64,000 nucleotides of DNA from Aselliscus stoliczkanus (taxonomy: Eukaryota; Chordata; Mammalia; Chiroptera; Hipposideridae): the NCBI GenBank assembly GCA_033961575.1, contig CM066732.1, forward strand, positions 99,687,187 through 99,751,186, read 5' to 3'. The position numbers and the translations under genes are program-made. Shown here in pieces: positions 1 to 11,511 of this stretch (position 1 is its first letter; each line of letters starts with the position of its first letter). The notes beneath the pieces are model-generated. The model did no database searches. It was not told the origin of the DNA and saw only the letters and a list, made by a program, of their open reading frames with translations.

Positions 1-1740
1 CATCATTATTTGGTGTTATTGTTAATAGTTTATATTTGCCAATTTTATAAAGGACTTTTCTTTAAAGGCAAGAACAAGCTTTTTGCCATTTTAAAACCTA
101 TTTGTGATAAAATTTTTAATGTATAAAAAATTCTGTCTTCTAAGCTTGCATATATATATATATATAATTATATTATTGGAAGTAAATACAGAAACAAAAA
201 CTCCTGAGATGGGTATTAAAAATAAATGTTTGTCAACTCCAAACTATTTTGGTTCTTATATCTCTTTCTTTACTTCTTTTCCCACCCCACCACACTTCCC
301 CTCTGGTATTTAAAGAAATATATTTAAACTTACAATATACCCTATGTTGAGAATGCCTTCCTCTGGAAGTTCCCAGAGGCCATCCAGTGTCCCCACCCAC
401 ATCAATCCCTTTAATCTACTCCATCCTGGGAATAAAACAGTTCACTTCTGGATACTAGTGTTTCAGTTTAACAATCCCCCCACCCCCCAAAAAAAGGGAA
501 AAAGTGTAAGAACACATATATCTTAAAAATGTGAAAACTCTCTTTTGCCCTTGGGATTTTTTTTGTTTGTGTGTGTCTGTGTGGTCAAAATACTTTGTGT
601 GTACTTAAAATACTTTGTGCATGTAGATGACAGTCTGAGAGGGAGAAGACTGAATATTCAATATTCTGAAAATTTTTTCAAAGCATAAACACACTTCTTT
701 CCTACTTAGAATAATTTTTATGTGCAGATAGTGCAACACATCCCCTTGAGGGCGTGTTCTCCTTGGCAATAGCAGGAGGAGGAGGTTGCCTCCATGCCTT
801 CGGCTCTACCAGCATTTACAGTCTGAATTTCCTGAGGACCTTTTCCCTCTCAACACCACCTGAACCTGTCTCCCCGCAGCCTCAAGTTATGTTTTCAGGT
901 CAGGTGCCTCTTACCCACTATCCCTCAGGTGACTGGTGGCCACTCAAGCAGAGCCCTAGGCAGTCCTTCCTGATGGGTGCTTCTCTCCTAGATCTCTCCA
1001 GCAACCTTGGCTGCTGACAGCTTTCCAGCTTTCTTCGTTTCTTTGGAGGGACTGGTCTCAAATCAGCAGCTGCCTGCTGGGTGTGCGTTCTTTGTGTCCC
1101 AAGTGGGACCAGCAGGCTCATGAGTGATTCTCACACAAGGTATGCAACAGCCACCATGTCTCTCCTAGCATCACTCTTTGGAATAATTGTTATTTTCTAT
1201 TTAAATTCATTTTTTAGAATATCCTAGAGGTTCTATTCAGATTCTAATAGATTGACTTAAAAAAATTGACAATAATTAGCCAAGCATTCTGTTTTAAAGG
1301 TCAGGTTTGACTGATTGTAACCAGAAAGATGTTTGCATCTTCAAAGAGAAATTGTTTGTATCTAGAGTTGTTCGTAAGTGTTCGATTTACTTTCTGACAG
1401 TCTATTTATTGCATCCTACCCACAGCCATTAGCTATCTCTTGGATTAACTTCTCTTAGTTCAGGATGAAGGAGATTATTTCAATTCAGTCCATCTGAGAC
1501 TAAATGAATCACTCTAACAGGTCCCAGCACAACGGAGGGCAAACACAGCTGTCCCTCAGGTCAGGGTTCATCATGGGTGATGTGATTGGGCATCTGGGCC
1601 CTATGCTTATACTGTGACTAGACAATTTAGGAGGGCAGGTATTAGCCTCTATGCTTCCCAGCTTGACTTCCAACTCTATACCTTTCAGCCTTTCTTATTT
1701 CCAACTCTTCTCTCCATAATTACAGCCAAACAAACATCCT
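1..1740. other. Unique sequence, no gene seen
   Basis: I see no repeat family or coding pattern I can name here. The open frames are all under 90 codons, overlap on both strands and lack any familiar protein motif. 720-1130 is somewhat less AT-rich than its surroundings but shows no splice-flanked exon or known domain. Confidence 0.5.
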
Positions 1741-1747
1741 AGCATCG

Positions 1748-1748
1748 T

Positions 1749-1783
<35 letters not shown>

Positions 1784-1786
1784 TTT
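1748..1786. repeat. (TTTA)n microsatellite
   Basis: About nine to ten uninterrupted copies of a TTTA unit. It sits in otherwise unique sequence with no recognised LINE or SINE tail attached. Confidence 0.95.
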
Positions 1787-1902
1787 GAAGAGGGGTCTAG
1801 AAGTTTGTTTTCTAAGGAAGTATATTACATGGGAGAAGGTAATGCAGATTTCCGACATGCATGAAAACCTGCTTCCTATAGTATAAGCCACAACACACTC
1901 AA

Positions 1903-1940
1903 TTTAGCCAGAAACCCTTAGTGAAGGGTTTCTGGCTGAA
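1903..1940. repeat. Perfect short inverted repeat (hairpin)
   Basis: Arms AGCCAGAAACCCTT (1906-1919) and AAGGGTTTCTGGCT (1924-1937) are perfectly complementary around a four-base AGTG loop. With one G-T pair the stem extends to about 17 bp. It lies directly before a MIR fragment. It may be a chance local inversion, a tiny MITE remnant or a hairpin RNA. No flanking target duplication is obvious. Confidence 0.85.
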
Positions 1941-2030
1941 CAGATGCTGAGTTTAAGTTCAACTCTGCAACTTCTCAGCTGTACAACTTTGGGTCTGTTT
2001 TTCCATCTGTAAAAGTGGAGAAGCTGGTGG
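1941..2030 (+). repeat. MIR SINE fragment, sense
   Basis: The stretch reads as the MIR core: a 'gagttcaa..ctgcaact' block, then an 'agctgtacaactttgggt' block, then 'tccatctgtaaaa' at about 2004-2016. These match the order of the MIR consensus in sense orientation. It is diverged, as expected for an ancient mammalian SINE. Confidence 0.65.
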
Positions 2031-2414
2031 AGAAAAGTGGAGAAAATCTGGTGGCTACCAGATTCCCTACACTATTCCCATCTACAGGAGTACATGTTAG
2101 TGAATGGGGTTCTAAGTCCATGAACATTGTAAGAGACTTTCTCTTGCAAAGGTCATTAGAATATTATTTAGCATTCTCAAAGTGCTTCTATCTTCTTAGA
2201 CATTTAGAGAAACTTCTAGTTAAAATTAACTTTTTTTTTTTCATTAAGAAAAAGACCTTGAGGTTATAGGTTCTTTCCATTTTTCAAGAGCAACAAAAGT
2301 CCAAGAAGAATATTCTGATGAAAAGTGATATAGGATCTATTTGGGAAACTTAAGAAGGAAAGATGACTTGGTAAAAGGATTTGCATCTGGGAAGTCAAAG
2401 GCAAGCATTTGTGG

Positions 2415-2505
2415 AAAAAAAAATATATATAATATATATTATATATAAAATTATATACTATATATACAATTATAGAATATATGTAAAATATATACATATG
2501 CAACC
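2415..2505. repeat. AT-rich self-complementary low-complexity tract
   Basis: An irregular run of A and T with many ATAT/TATA steps and local palindromes. It is neither a pure dinucleotide repeat nor a recognised mobile element. The short open frames reading through it on both strands, rich in I, Y and F, are composition artefacts. Confidence 0.7.
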
Positions 2506-2634
2506 CTCTCCCAGTATGATTTATTTAATGTGTTTTATCTTAATTGTCCAAAATCTTGCTTTCATCTCCATCTCCCTAGAGTCTAGAGTCTAGTCTCAAC
2601 ATTAGAAGTCGAATGATTTTTATAAATATTAAGG

Positions 2635-3215
2635 CAGTTCATGTCAGTCTCCTGATTAAAACTCTCCAAGAATTCTTATCCCACTCCAAATAAATGTCAG
2701 TGTCGTTACAATGGTCTACAAAATCCTACGTGACCTGGCTCCCTCTTAGTTCTCTTACTGATTGCCCCCTTATGTGTTGTGCTGAAGAGTGCAGGCATTA
2801 ACTCTTCTCAGGGCCTTTGCTTTTACTGTTCCCACCCCCCCATCCACCCCCCAAAACAAACAAGGAAACAAAACACAAACCAACCAACAAACAAAAAAAC
2901 CCTGCATGATGGCTCTCTCCTCCTTTTTGTATGTCACCAGTATAGTGAGGCCTGCCCAGTATTACACCATTTAAATGAAGCCTCTTTCCTTCCAACTCCC
3001 TATCCTTCCAGGCTTCACTTGTCTCTGTAAATTTTATCGTCTTCTAATACACTATGTAGTTTAATAATTTATTTGTTTTGTTTTTGCCTCTGCTGAGAAG
3101 CTCCCTGAAGGCAGAGATTTGGTTAATTTTGTTATTGGTTCCCCCAGCTCCTAGAACCATTCCTGGAGCACAGGAGGCACTCACTGAATATTTGTTGAAT
3201 TAATAAGGGAGAAAA
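2635..3215 (+). repeat. LINE L2 3' region, sense
   Basis: The landmarks of the L2 3' end occur in order. They are 'ctcctgattaaaactct' with 'ggtctacaaaatcctacgtga' near 2710-2735, a 'cagggcctttgcttt' block near 2810, a 'gagaagctccctgaaggcag' block near 3097, and the terminal 'ggaggcactcactgaatatttgttgaat' type ending near 3170-3200. The C- and A-rich stretch at 2825-2900 is a local low-complexity expansion inside it. L2 is an ancient, inactive LINE. Confidence 0.8.
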
Positions 3216-5990
3216 TGTAAAAGCATATGATGAATTTTAGAAGGGGAATGTTTGCAACCACGTTAGATAAAATAATTCCTTTCGGTAAAACTTCAAAGGG
3301 GATTTTACTTAAAATTAAAGGAAAAAGAAAAGATGTCAATTAACATAGAAAATACAAGCAACATACTGTGTCTTATGTAAATAAAGGGTTTCTGAAATGA
3401 CAGAGGCCTCAGGCCAGTCTCCTCTTCAATTTCAGTCTCACCATATTTGGAAAGCCCTGCCCAGAAAGTTGCTCTTCGCAGACTGTACGTGAAACCCACT
3501 CTAGATTTGGTCCTCTCTCTCATAGTGAGGGGTTGGAACAGAAAACGTTAATAGAAATGCTGCTGCCTTAAAAGAACAACAAAGCCTTCACACCATTCCT
3601 GTGAGTACCACACAATTCCAACAAACGCTGCCCTAGCGATGTCACATGGAGATAAGGAGCACCCAACTCCAGGTGTGGCCAGCCCCATGCTTGGTGTGAA
3701 GGCTGTTCAGCCTGCAGGCCTCTCCCTCTTTGCTGCTGCCACACAGACAACCCACACTTCCTACCTCATAATGTCTCAGTTCCCAGGAGAGACTTCATGA
3801 TCAGTTTGCTGACCCAACTTCCGAGTCTGTGTCCCCATTTCCAGGAAATGCTAAAAAGAAGCTGCTACTCCAGTTCCTGGGAGATCTTTTTTTTTTTCCT
3901 TTGGAAAAGTGATCTCGGCTCACAAGATAATTAGCTCCTTAGTGCTAATCCATGTGCATTTACAAAAGTGCTTTCCGGTTCAGAGAAATAAAGACTTTAT
4001 TAAGCCTTTATCTCTGAGATAACACCAGGGAGCTCTTACCTGTGAGTTGTATCGGCCATAAGGAGGCCCAAGACTCCTCAGGTTTGCGCAGGAACTTGCT
4101 TCGCCCCTTCCCTGCTTTTAAAAACATGGAAAACATGTGGAGCTTGCAGAAAATCCTGCAGTCATGGGTTGATTACCTCCAGCATGTTACTTATTTGACT
4201 TTGATTGGGCTCCTGGCATTTCTCCCTCTGTTCTTAGAAGTTCTATGCTGTGCAGTCCAATGGCCCACAATCCCTCTTGTATACTTGGTGACCAAGAAAC
4301 TGTACTTTGTAATCTAGGCCACTTCTTTTCAAGGAGACTTGGGTATAGTCCTCAGGCTCTAAGATATTAAAAAGAGGAACTAAGAAAGCAGAAATGAAGA
4401 CAAGAGAGGACAAAATTGTGTCAATGAAATCCCATGACAACTTACTTGAATGTAGAGATTATGCATTTTTTTTCCTTGATGAAAGGTTGTTTTTTAACTA
4501 TTCTGAAAATGCTAATGAGACAAGTTTCAAGACATTGACAGTAATGGAAAACTTGAATGTTACGATGATATCTAAAAAGAAAGAAATTATTTCACTCCTC
4601 TTAATCTTGTTGGAGAGGAGAAAAAAAAAATGAGCAGAGAAATTAGACAGCTGGCAATTGAAGCCTTGGGATTCCCAATCCTTCTTTTTTGTGCTCCCAA
4701 ATGAAGAAGGTTTAAGCTGCCTTCCAGAGAAAGTCAATCTACTGTCCACGATGACTTTTCCAAATGAAACCTTAGGGAGCTTTTAAAACTACAAGCTTCG
4801 GCTCAGCAAGGTCACTTTCTAAAGTGAAAATTCTTTTTAGGGTAATGATGTGGGGTAAGAAAAGGAAGGAGGGCTTGGTGGCTAGGTTTGAGTTAAAAGC
4901 CATATCATGAAATCCACAACTTGAAATACTGCTGTCCTCCTACCACAGATCACAGGGAGCGGCACAGCCCAGCCGGGTGCCAAGCCCCCTAAGGGCTTCT
5001 TTGGCACCACCTGCTAAAAGCACACACTCTTGGTTTGTGGTAGTTGGCTAAGCATCATTGAAAGTTAAAACTCTGGCCACTGGGGAGATTGCTCAGCCCT
5101 GGGACACTGTCAGCTAGAGCAAAGCTCAGCTGTCACCAGCACTCCCAGAATACAGCCCAGATTTATGCTGAATTCCATTGAGTTTTCTGCCTGTTTGTTT
5201 ACTCTTTACATATGCGCTTTGCTTACATGCTGTCTTGCTATTGTTATCTGTAGTTTCACAAATGTGTGTTTTGAATTCTTGGTTACACTGTGAGCTTCTG
5301 AGAGGGAGAGAGATCAACTTTCAGACCCCATGTTCTCTGCCCTGCCCTGGAATTGAGAGGGGATTGTGAGGGAGGAGCAGGGCTGGACTGGGGCCTGAGT
5401 GGGCAGCATGGGCATGGACATCTGGATACTGCGAATTGAGTGGAAGACCAACTGGGCTAGTAATTCCGAGGACCAGGTTGGCAGGGACGGTGAGCCAGGA
5501 AGCCCAAGCAAGTCCAAGTTCAGAGGCAAGTTTAGAGTTGAATAAGAACAAGGGAATGTGACAGAGGGACATACAGAATCCTGCCAGATGTCTGCCACAG
5601 CTGCCTGCATCTCAGTCCTTTCCAAAGAGAATGTCCACATGCTATTCAAAATAGAAAAACCCCCCACAAAACAATAATAACGACAAAACAGGCCACAAGG
5701 AGGCATCAAGAGGCTCCCTCTCTTAGCATCCATCTCTTGTGTTCCTGTGGGTTATCAATGTCCCAGGTGGTCCCTGGATGCTGCTTCTATTACTTCCTAA
5801 CAGAGTGACCATGGGTGCATTGTCCCTTAACCTGTGCTTTTTTATTTCTACAAATAAAACAATGAATCAGGAATCAAGATAGGGATGAAATGGAAGTTAA
5901 TGTTGTAAGGACTTGTTTCTTCCCTCCTCCAGTTCACGCACTCAAAGTAATTAATAACTATTTGTTAGAAACAGTAAGTTGATTTTGAGA
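3216..5990. other. Mostly unique sequence, no gene seen
   Basis: There is no coding gene or clear repeat for nearly 2.8 kb. 5160-5300 ends with a phrase resembling an L2 3' tail ('cactgtgagcttctgagaggg'), but it is too short for a firm call. The 139-codon open frame on the minus strand at 5314-5733 has no recognisable domain and overlaps another frame, so I do not call it a gene. Confidence 0.45.
3895..4025. other. Possible conserved non-coding block
   Basis: This is non-repetitive sequence with clustered homeodomain-type TAAT/ATTA cores and an ATGTGCAT-like octamer-related word near 3952-3959 ('gataattagctccttag', 'gctaatccatgtgcatt'). This is a composition-based suspicion only; no conservation could be measured from one sequence. 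Confidence 0.2.
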
Positions 5991-5999
5991 GTAGAATGT

Positions 6000-6175
6000 C
6001 ATAGCTGTGGAGTGTAATGCCTCAAATACTGAATAACTAGCTACCTGACTTGAGACAGGAGATTTAGACTCTCTGTGGTTTAGTTTTCTCAGGAGGAGAA
6101 AATAATAGTATCGACTTGATAAAGTTATGGTAAGGACGAAATGATATAATGTATGAAAATATTAACATGATGGTG
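6000..6175 (+). repeat. MIR SINE, sense, diverged
   Basis: The block order matches MIR: a 'ctagctacctgacttgag' segment (core, about 6040), a 'tggtttagttttctcagg' segment, then 'aataatagtatc' and 'atggtaaggacgaaatgatataatgt'. Old and degraded. Confidence 0.6.
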
Positions 6176-7284
6176 ATGATGGCAGCTTTCCCCACCCTCA
6201 GCTGTGTCGTCCCCACATACTTTTATTGTTCAAGTACAGATATGACACATCTCTTTCCCTAAACAATTAAATGAATTTTACTTTTCATGAAAAAGAAAAG
6301 TGAGAACAAGAAAGAACGTTACAGCCAATGTCATTCGATTTCATAGGTGACATGTCGGTAATGTTACCTGGGGAGACGTTGTCAGGGTAGAAAGCTGATG
6401 AGTATAGTAATTCTTCCAGAATGGCTTTACTGGGGAATGGAAGAGGTATGCTGAAATGCATGCTGCTGACATCCTCCCTTGCTGCTTGCTGTAGAATCTA
6501 CACAAGAGCGCACCGCATGTAACCCAGAAACTTCTGGAATGAAAGTTAAGATCGCAGAATCCCTCCTCGGGCTTCGGAGCCCCACTGCTACCTCTCAGCA
6601 GCCTCAGGTGTCCTCTAGGGCACTGAGCTCAGGCAGAAAGCTGTATTTTTGCAGCTCTGCCTTCTGAAGCAGCTTCATCATGGAGGGAGCATTCTGAGAA
6701 GCAGTGTTCCCAGGCTGAAAGTTGCTGTCTGGGACGGCTGTTTCGAGTAGCACTTTGCATTTACTCCATGTGTAGCTCTTTCGACAGCAGGTCTTCCTGT
6801 GGGTTATGGACACGGTTTAAATTTCCTTTCTTCTGTGCTGCCAACTCTGGAGGAGGCTCTTTCATCGCTGAGATTGAATAGCATTCATCCAAACAACAGT
6901 CGCTTTTAAAGGACTGAGCAGCAGAATATTCTGAACATCCATGCTGTTCTCAGCAAGCACTTACCTGGCCAGGGTGGAGGGAGGGAAGCCTCGTGGGCTG
7001 GGAGGACCGAGTGGTGTGGTACACTCATCTCTCGCCTCAACCTTTTCTAATCCAGGGGGCCACGTAGATTTAGGATAAAAAGGAGGGTGGCGAGGAGTGA
7101 GGAACTGGAAATCCCATTTTGGGTCTCTGCGTGAGTATCTCTTGAAATATAGCTCCAGTCCCAGGGGAAACAACGTATAAATGAATCTAAAGAGTGCTAA
7201 ATGTGGACTGTTGTTTTCCTCCAATTTTGGAGTTTTAAGTGTGTACATGTAGGGAAACCATGAAATTTGAGTGTCTGTGTACTT
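6176..7284. other. Unique sequence, no gene seen
   Basis: I recognise no repeat or exon. Open frames here are under 100 codons. The 95-codon minus-strand frame at 6961-7248 has no familiar motif. Confidence 0.45.
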
Positions 7285-7289
7285 AGGGA

Positions 7290-7515
7290 GGAGGGTGTGG
7301 TTTAGGACATGGACTTCAAGGCCAGACTGCCTGGGCTGGAATGACAGCTCACCTACTTGCTGGACAGATTACCCAGCTCCTCCGAGCCTGATAACTACCT
7401 GATAAGTACCTCATGGAGTTATCAGAACTAATGATAACTTTTATAACATGTGAAACTTTTATAACAGTGCCTGCCATACAGTTAGCATTAATAAGCAATA
7501 GCTATCGTTATTCTT
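7290..7515 (+). repeat. MIR SINE, sense, near full length
   Basis: It starts at the tRNA-related end ('tttaggacatggacttcaag', then 'gccagactgcctgggctgga'), passes the core ('cacctacttgctggac') and ends with 'cagtgcctgccatacagttagcatta' near 7465-7490. The order and spacing fit the MIR consensus well. Confidence 0.85.
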
Positions 7516-7684
7516 GTTTTCTCTTTTATTATTCTTTTCAGTTAGCTCTCTAACCACATAAAATTCAGATTCAGCGCTCTAGAGCTTGATGAAAAAATAA
7601 TGTTAACGATGAGTTTCTGTAACATCACCAATTAATAGTTTAACAAACTAGCGTGGTAATGATGGATGATGAGGTAAAAGCAAT

Positions 7685-7910
7685 CATAGCCTACACTTAC
7701 ACAGTGATTTAGAGTTTCCCAAATCCTTTTGTATATATTTTCCTTAAATTGATTCTCACTGTCACTGTGAGATGGAGAGCATTACTCACGTTTTACAGAT
7801 GAGAGTATTTGGCTCAGGGAGAGTAAGGTTGCACAGGGACCTAACTGCAAACCCAAGTCTGTTCCAATCCCTATGTGATGTGCTTTCCTTTCCATTATGC
7901 TGCCTTCCGC
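7685..7910 (-). repeat. MIR-type SINE, antisense
   Basis: Read on the plus strand it shows the reverse-complement MIR pattern: 'cctacacttacacagtg', 'tgattctcactgtcactgtgagat', 'ttttacagatgagagtatttgg', then 'acccaagtctgttccaatccc' and a terminal 'attatgctgcc'. It lies close to the sense MIR at 7290-7515 but the two do not form a simple inverted repeat. Confidence 0.75.
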
Positions 7911-7914
7911 ATGC

Positions 7915-8115
7915 AGGAGATAAACAGTCTTATAATTAGACTGTTGGCTGCATATTATAAGCGGTGTAACTGATTTATCAGGGAAAAGCTGAGGGGTTTA
8001 AAAACAACACCGCAGTCCCTGAAGCAGCATGGAGAGAACCTGCACGTGACTACCAGCCAATCCCTGCTGCCGTGCACTCTCCAATCACTCATTAGCTATA
8101 GATTCCAGAGAATGC
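7915..8115. other. Candidate conserved non-coding element
   Basis: A 200-bp non-repetitive block directly after a MIR. It opens with an inverted repeat (AACAGTCT at 7923-7930, AGACTGTT at 7938-7945) around a TATAATT spacer, and contains more ATTA/TTAT words, GATTTATCAG (a GATA-type site) and CCAAT sequences. There is no open frame of note. The regulatory reading is inference. Confidence 0.25.
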
Positions 8116-8329
8116 TTTGTGCTGAGCCAACCAAACATGGATTGCTGTCTGGAGAGCTTCTGGAAATATATGCTTAGAGATAGTACTCAAAAATTCATCA
8201 AACATGGAGGACAAGATGACAAACTGCAAATTCATAGGATTTATGTCTTTATATATGCAGCAATATCAGACTTTGAACAGAGAGCTTTAGCCCAGCCCTC
8301 AATTTGACCTTCAGAGTAATTATGGAGCC

Positions 8330-8740
8330 CTGATGCTGCCTGAGGTATTCGCTCACTGTTCTCCCAACCCCCACCGTATTTTCTCTTTGCTATTTTGCTT
8401 ATATTCAGCTGTCCAGGGTATATTCTCCAGGTCATTGGCTGTTTGAATACTACCCACCTTTCAGGTTCACCTCAAATTTTACCTCCCCAGATGCAGCCTA
8501 CATTTATTTTAATACTTGCTTTTGAGCACCTTGAGAAATGATTTGTTAAATTACTTAATTTGCCTTTAGCTTTAACTGCCATACATTTTCTTTGCATATA
8601 CATGTACCCTATCCTTCCCACAAAACCATTTTTTCTTGAGGGCCAGGAATACATTCTTCATTCCTTTGCATTCCTCACAGAATCTCAGATTATGCCCTAT
8701 AACTACTGGAGGCACAGCAGACACTCAATTATCAATGGAG
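8330..8740 (+). repeat. Probable L2-related fragment, sense
   Basis: There are scattered similarities to an L2 3' region: 'aggttcacctcaaattttacctcc' near 8463, 'cttgagggccaggaatac' near 8634 and a final 'ggaggcacagcagacactcaattatc' near 8709-8734. Similarity between the landmarks is weak. Confidence 0.45.
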
Positions 8741-9580
8741 TACATTTTAAGGTCGATTTATACATGCATATCAGCCAGGTACTTGATTAAAACTGGAAAA
8801 AAAAAAGCCACAAAAAAACAAAAGAAGATGCTTAAGTCAGCAAAAAAAATTTAATGAAAAGAAAAATTTTAAAAAGTTACTATAATGGTATAGTTTTTTT
8901 CTTTCTCTCTCTCAAAGTTTTACTGCTTCTGCTGGCACCCAAGATCTGAATTATAGCTCTTTTTTGAGAACCTATAGGTGCCAAGGATATAAAAGTGGTA
9001 TGTGAGATAGCCATAGGTGCTATTACATAACACAATAACACCAAGGAAAATGATAAATTCATCTCTAACCCTACTACAAGGCTATCATTCAAAAAAGAAA
9101 CTAAAGGAAAGGGCCAAAAAGGAAATGTGATTATTACCCTTATATCTCTTTCAAATATCACTCCTGAAAAGTAATTTCTGATGGTTAGGCTATGGTGGGG
9201 AAGGGGAGTAGAGAAGGTGCTAACTGGGGGTCAGAGAGAATCCCATCAGAGCTTCATCTAGTTGGTGGGGAAAGGAGGCATCCTGTGGAGACCCCTTGGT
9301 TCTTATAAAGAGGAATTGATAGAAGATGAATTTTCATATGCCAGAGGGAGGTGAGGTGGATTCTCAGTAATGAAAGGAAACTTGACCTGGGCAATGATGG
9401 CCAGGGAAGCTTTGCTTACCTGATATGAAACCTGCGACACAATCACAAATCAGACTCCCAAAGCTGTATCTAGGGTTTCAAGCTAGTTGAAATTGGTTTA
9501 TCCTTTTTTTTCCCCATTAGATTGTACCCACTTCATGCATAGGGACTCTATTTCCTATGCTTCTGTTTTTGCCTTGCCTG
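8741..9580. other. Unique sequence, no gene seen
   Basis: An A-rich stretch (8795-8880) is followed by unremarkable sequence. 9510-9580 ('cattagattgtacccacttc..', 'tttttgccttgcctgg') faintly recalls the 3' end of an L2 element but is too diverged to call. Confidence 0.4.
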
Positions 9581-9584
9581 GACC

Positions 9585-9586
<2 letters not shown>

Positions 9587-9634
<48 letters not shown>

Positions 9635-9641
9635 CAATGCC

Positions 9642-9690
<49 letters not shown>
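9587..9690. repeat. Compound (TG)n / (AT)n microsatellite
   Basis: About 22 TG units (9587-9630) and about 20 AT units (9650-9690) are separated by a 20-bp spacer. An open frame translating as alternating C and V, then I and Y, is an artefact of this repeat. Confidence 0.97.
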
Positions 9691-9694
<4 letters not shown>

Positions 9695-9904
9695 AAAACC
9701 TCAAAAGTTCATTGCTGAAAGCTACGTCTATCAATTTGAATGTATGTATAGATGTTTACACAGTGGTAGTGGTGATAGAGGCCATTGGTGTTTAAAATGC
9801 AAAACCTTGGGTACTTAATAGAAGAAAACATTATTTTAGAGTAGTGTGCTTAAGCTGAAGATGTAAAGCCAAAAAAAAAAGAAAAAGGCAACAGGACTAG
9901 TATG

Positions 9905-10190
9905 CCTCCTGGGTGTTTTACACTGTGGGTCATACCCCATTAGTAACTCATGAAATCATTTTAGAGCGAGACATCAGAATTTAAAGAAATAAACATAATA
10001 GCATATTCATTTAAAATGTATATTTAAATTGAGATAGAATAGAAAATATCAGACTATAACATATTATTATGGTATTAATTAGTAACCTTTTGTTTATATA
10101 AAAGTATGTCCTGATTAAATACATGATTAAAAATGCATTTCTTAATGTGAGTCATGGTCAAAAAAGTTTAAAACCTACTTCCCTAAAGTG
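9905..10190 (-). mobile_element. Probable hAT-type DNA transposon fossil
   Basis: The right part, read on the minus strand, gives the phrase 'aactttttttgaccatgactca' in degraded form. The left part has 'gtgggtcatacccc' and 'actcatgaaatcattttag'. This pattern is typical of old hAT-Charlie-like mammalian elements carrying a 'gtgggtc(g/a)..gacc' signature. Intact terminal repeats are not visible and the family is not assigned. Confidence 0.4.
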
Positions 10191-10439
10191 TTGTGAGGCT
10201 TTCCTTGATTTAATTTTGGGTAATAGAGGACGAGGGAGACGCACTGATGGATTGTGAATGCCTAATTTTGCCTTGTAGAAAAAAATTTTGAAAAGACATA
10301 AAACCACTAAGCAAAGGAGAAAGCTCTCTTTTTAGAAGAGAGAAGGTGGACATGTCATCAATCAAAAGTACTGTCCTGGAGAAGCTGTAGGCCAGTGGGG
10401 AAACAACAAATAAATAAGCACTTACCCTATGGGGTGTAG

Positions 10440-10815
10440 CCATGACAAGGTTGCTTAGAACAGCAAACTATTGGGAAGAGCTTAAATGGATAAATAGGAG
10501 TGTGGATAAATAGAGTACATATTTACAACCAAACATAATCAACCATTCATTACACATGAAGGTATGAATCTATATTTACTGGCTTGCAAGATGAGTGTGA
10601 TATGCTGTTGGATTTTTTAAAAAAATGTATATCAAAAAATAGTATATGAGAGGATGATCCTATTTATATAAAATTATGTGATTATATGTCTGTGTGGTTG
10701 TGAAGAGGTAGACAATGGTCTGGTAGGATGTTTGCCAAAATATTAAAGGTGTCTATGTTCTCAAGTGGAGTTTCAGTGCATTTTTTGTCGTTCATTTCTT
10801 CTTCTGTTTAAATTA
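10440..10815 (+). repeat. Old L1 3' end, sense
   Basis: It resembles the ORF2 end and 3' UTR of an L1M-type element: 'ttgggaagagcttaaatgga', 'gaatctatatttactggcttg', 'gatgatcctatttatat', 'gtctgtgtggttgtgaagagg' and a T-rich ending near 10780. It is interrupted or abutted at about 10820 by the younger L1. Confidence 0.6.
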
Positions 10816-10821
10816 AAGAAG

Positions 10822-11511
10822 CATCATTCTTTGGCATGTGGCTTTCCAATTCTCCCAGCACCATTTATTGAAGAGGCTTTCTTTTCTCCATTGTATGTTT
10901 TTGACTCCATTGTTAAAAATTATCTGCTCATATAAATGTGAGTTTATTTCTCGTTTCTCAGTTCTATTCCATTGGTATGTGTGTCGGTTTTTTTGCCAAT
11001 ACCATACTGTTTTGATTATAGTTGCTTTGTATCAACTGAAGTCAGGGAATGTAGTGTGATTCCTCCAGCTTTGTTCTTTTTTTTTTTTTTTTTCAAGATT
11101 GCTGTAGCTATTCAGGGTCTTTTGTGATTATATGCAAATCTGATGATTTTTTGTTGTTGTTTTTGTTCAATTTCTTTGAAAAATGCCAGTGGGATTTTGA
11201 TGGAGATTGCATTAAATCTGTATATTGCTTTGGGTAATACTGCCATTTTAACTATGTTGATTCTTACAATCAATGAACACAGAATATCTTTTCATTTCAT
11301 TGTGTCTTCTTCAATTTCTTTTAATCATGTCTCATAGTATTCAGTATCTAGGTCCTTCACATCCTATGTTACTTTTATTCCTAGGTATTTTATTCTTTTT
11401 GTTGCAATTACAAAAGGAATTGTTACTTTTATTTCTTTTTCTGAAATTCCTTTGTTGGTATATAGGAACACAATGGATTTTTGTACATTGATTTTGTATC
11501 CTGCAACTTTA
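10822..11511 (-). mobile_element. L1 copy, inverted 5' segment (ORF2 antisense)
   Basis: The reverse complement of L1 ORF2 runs from the region before the 3' UTR back towards the reverse transcriptase. Recognisable antisense landmarks are 'ctcccagcaccatttattga' (10853), 'ggtatgtgtgtcggtttttt' (about 10974), 'ttgatggagattgcattaaa' (about 11197) and 'cctaggtattttattctttt' (about 11381). It joins directly to sense L1 sequence at about 11511, which makes the pair one 5'-inverted insertion. The frames are broken. Confidence 0.85.

Noticed and set aside
5314..5733. 139-codon open frame on the minus strand
   Set aside because: No known domain, no promoter or splice context, and an overlapping frame of similar size. 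The base composition here is GC-richer than average, which lengthens chance frames.
9588..9818. Open frame starting with alternating C and V
   Set aside because: Translation of the TG and AT microsatellites.
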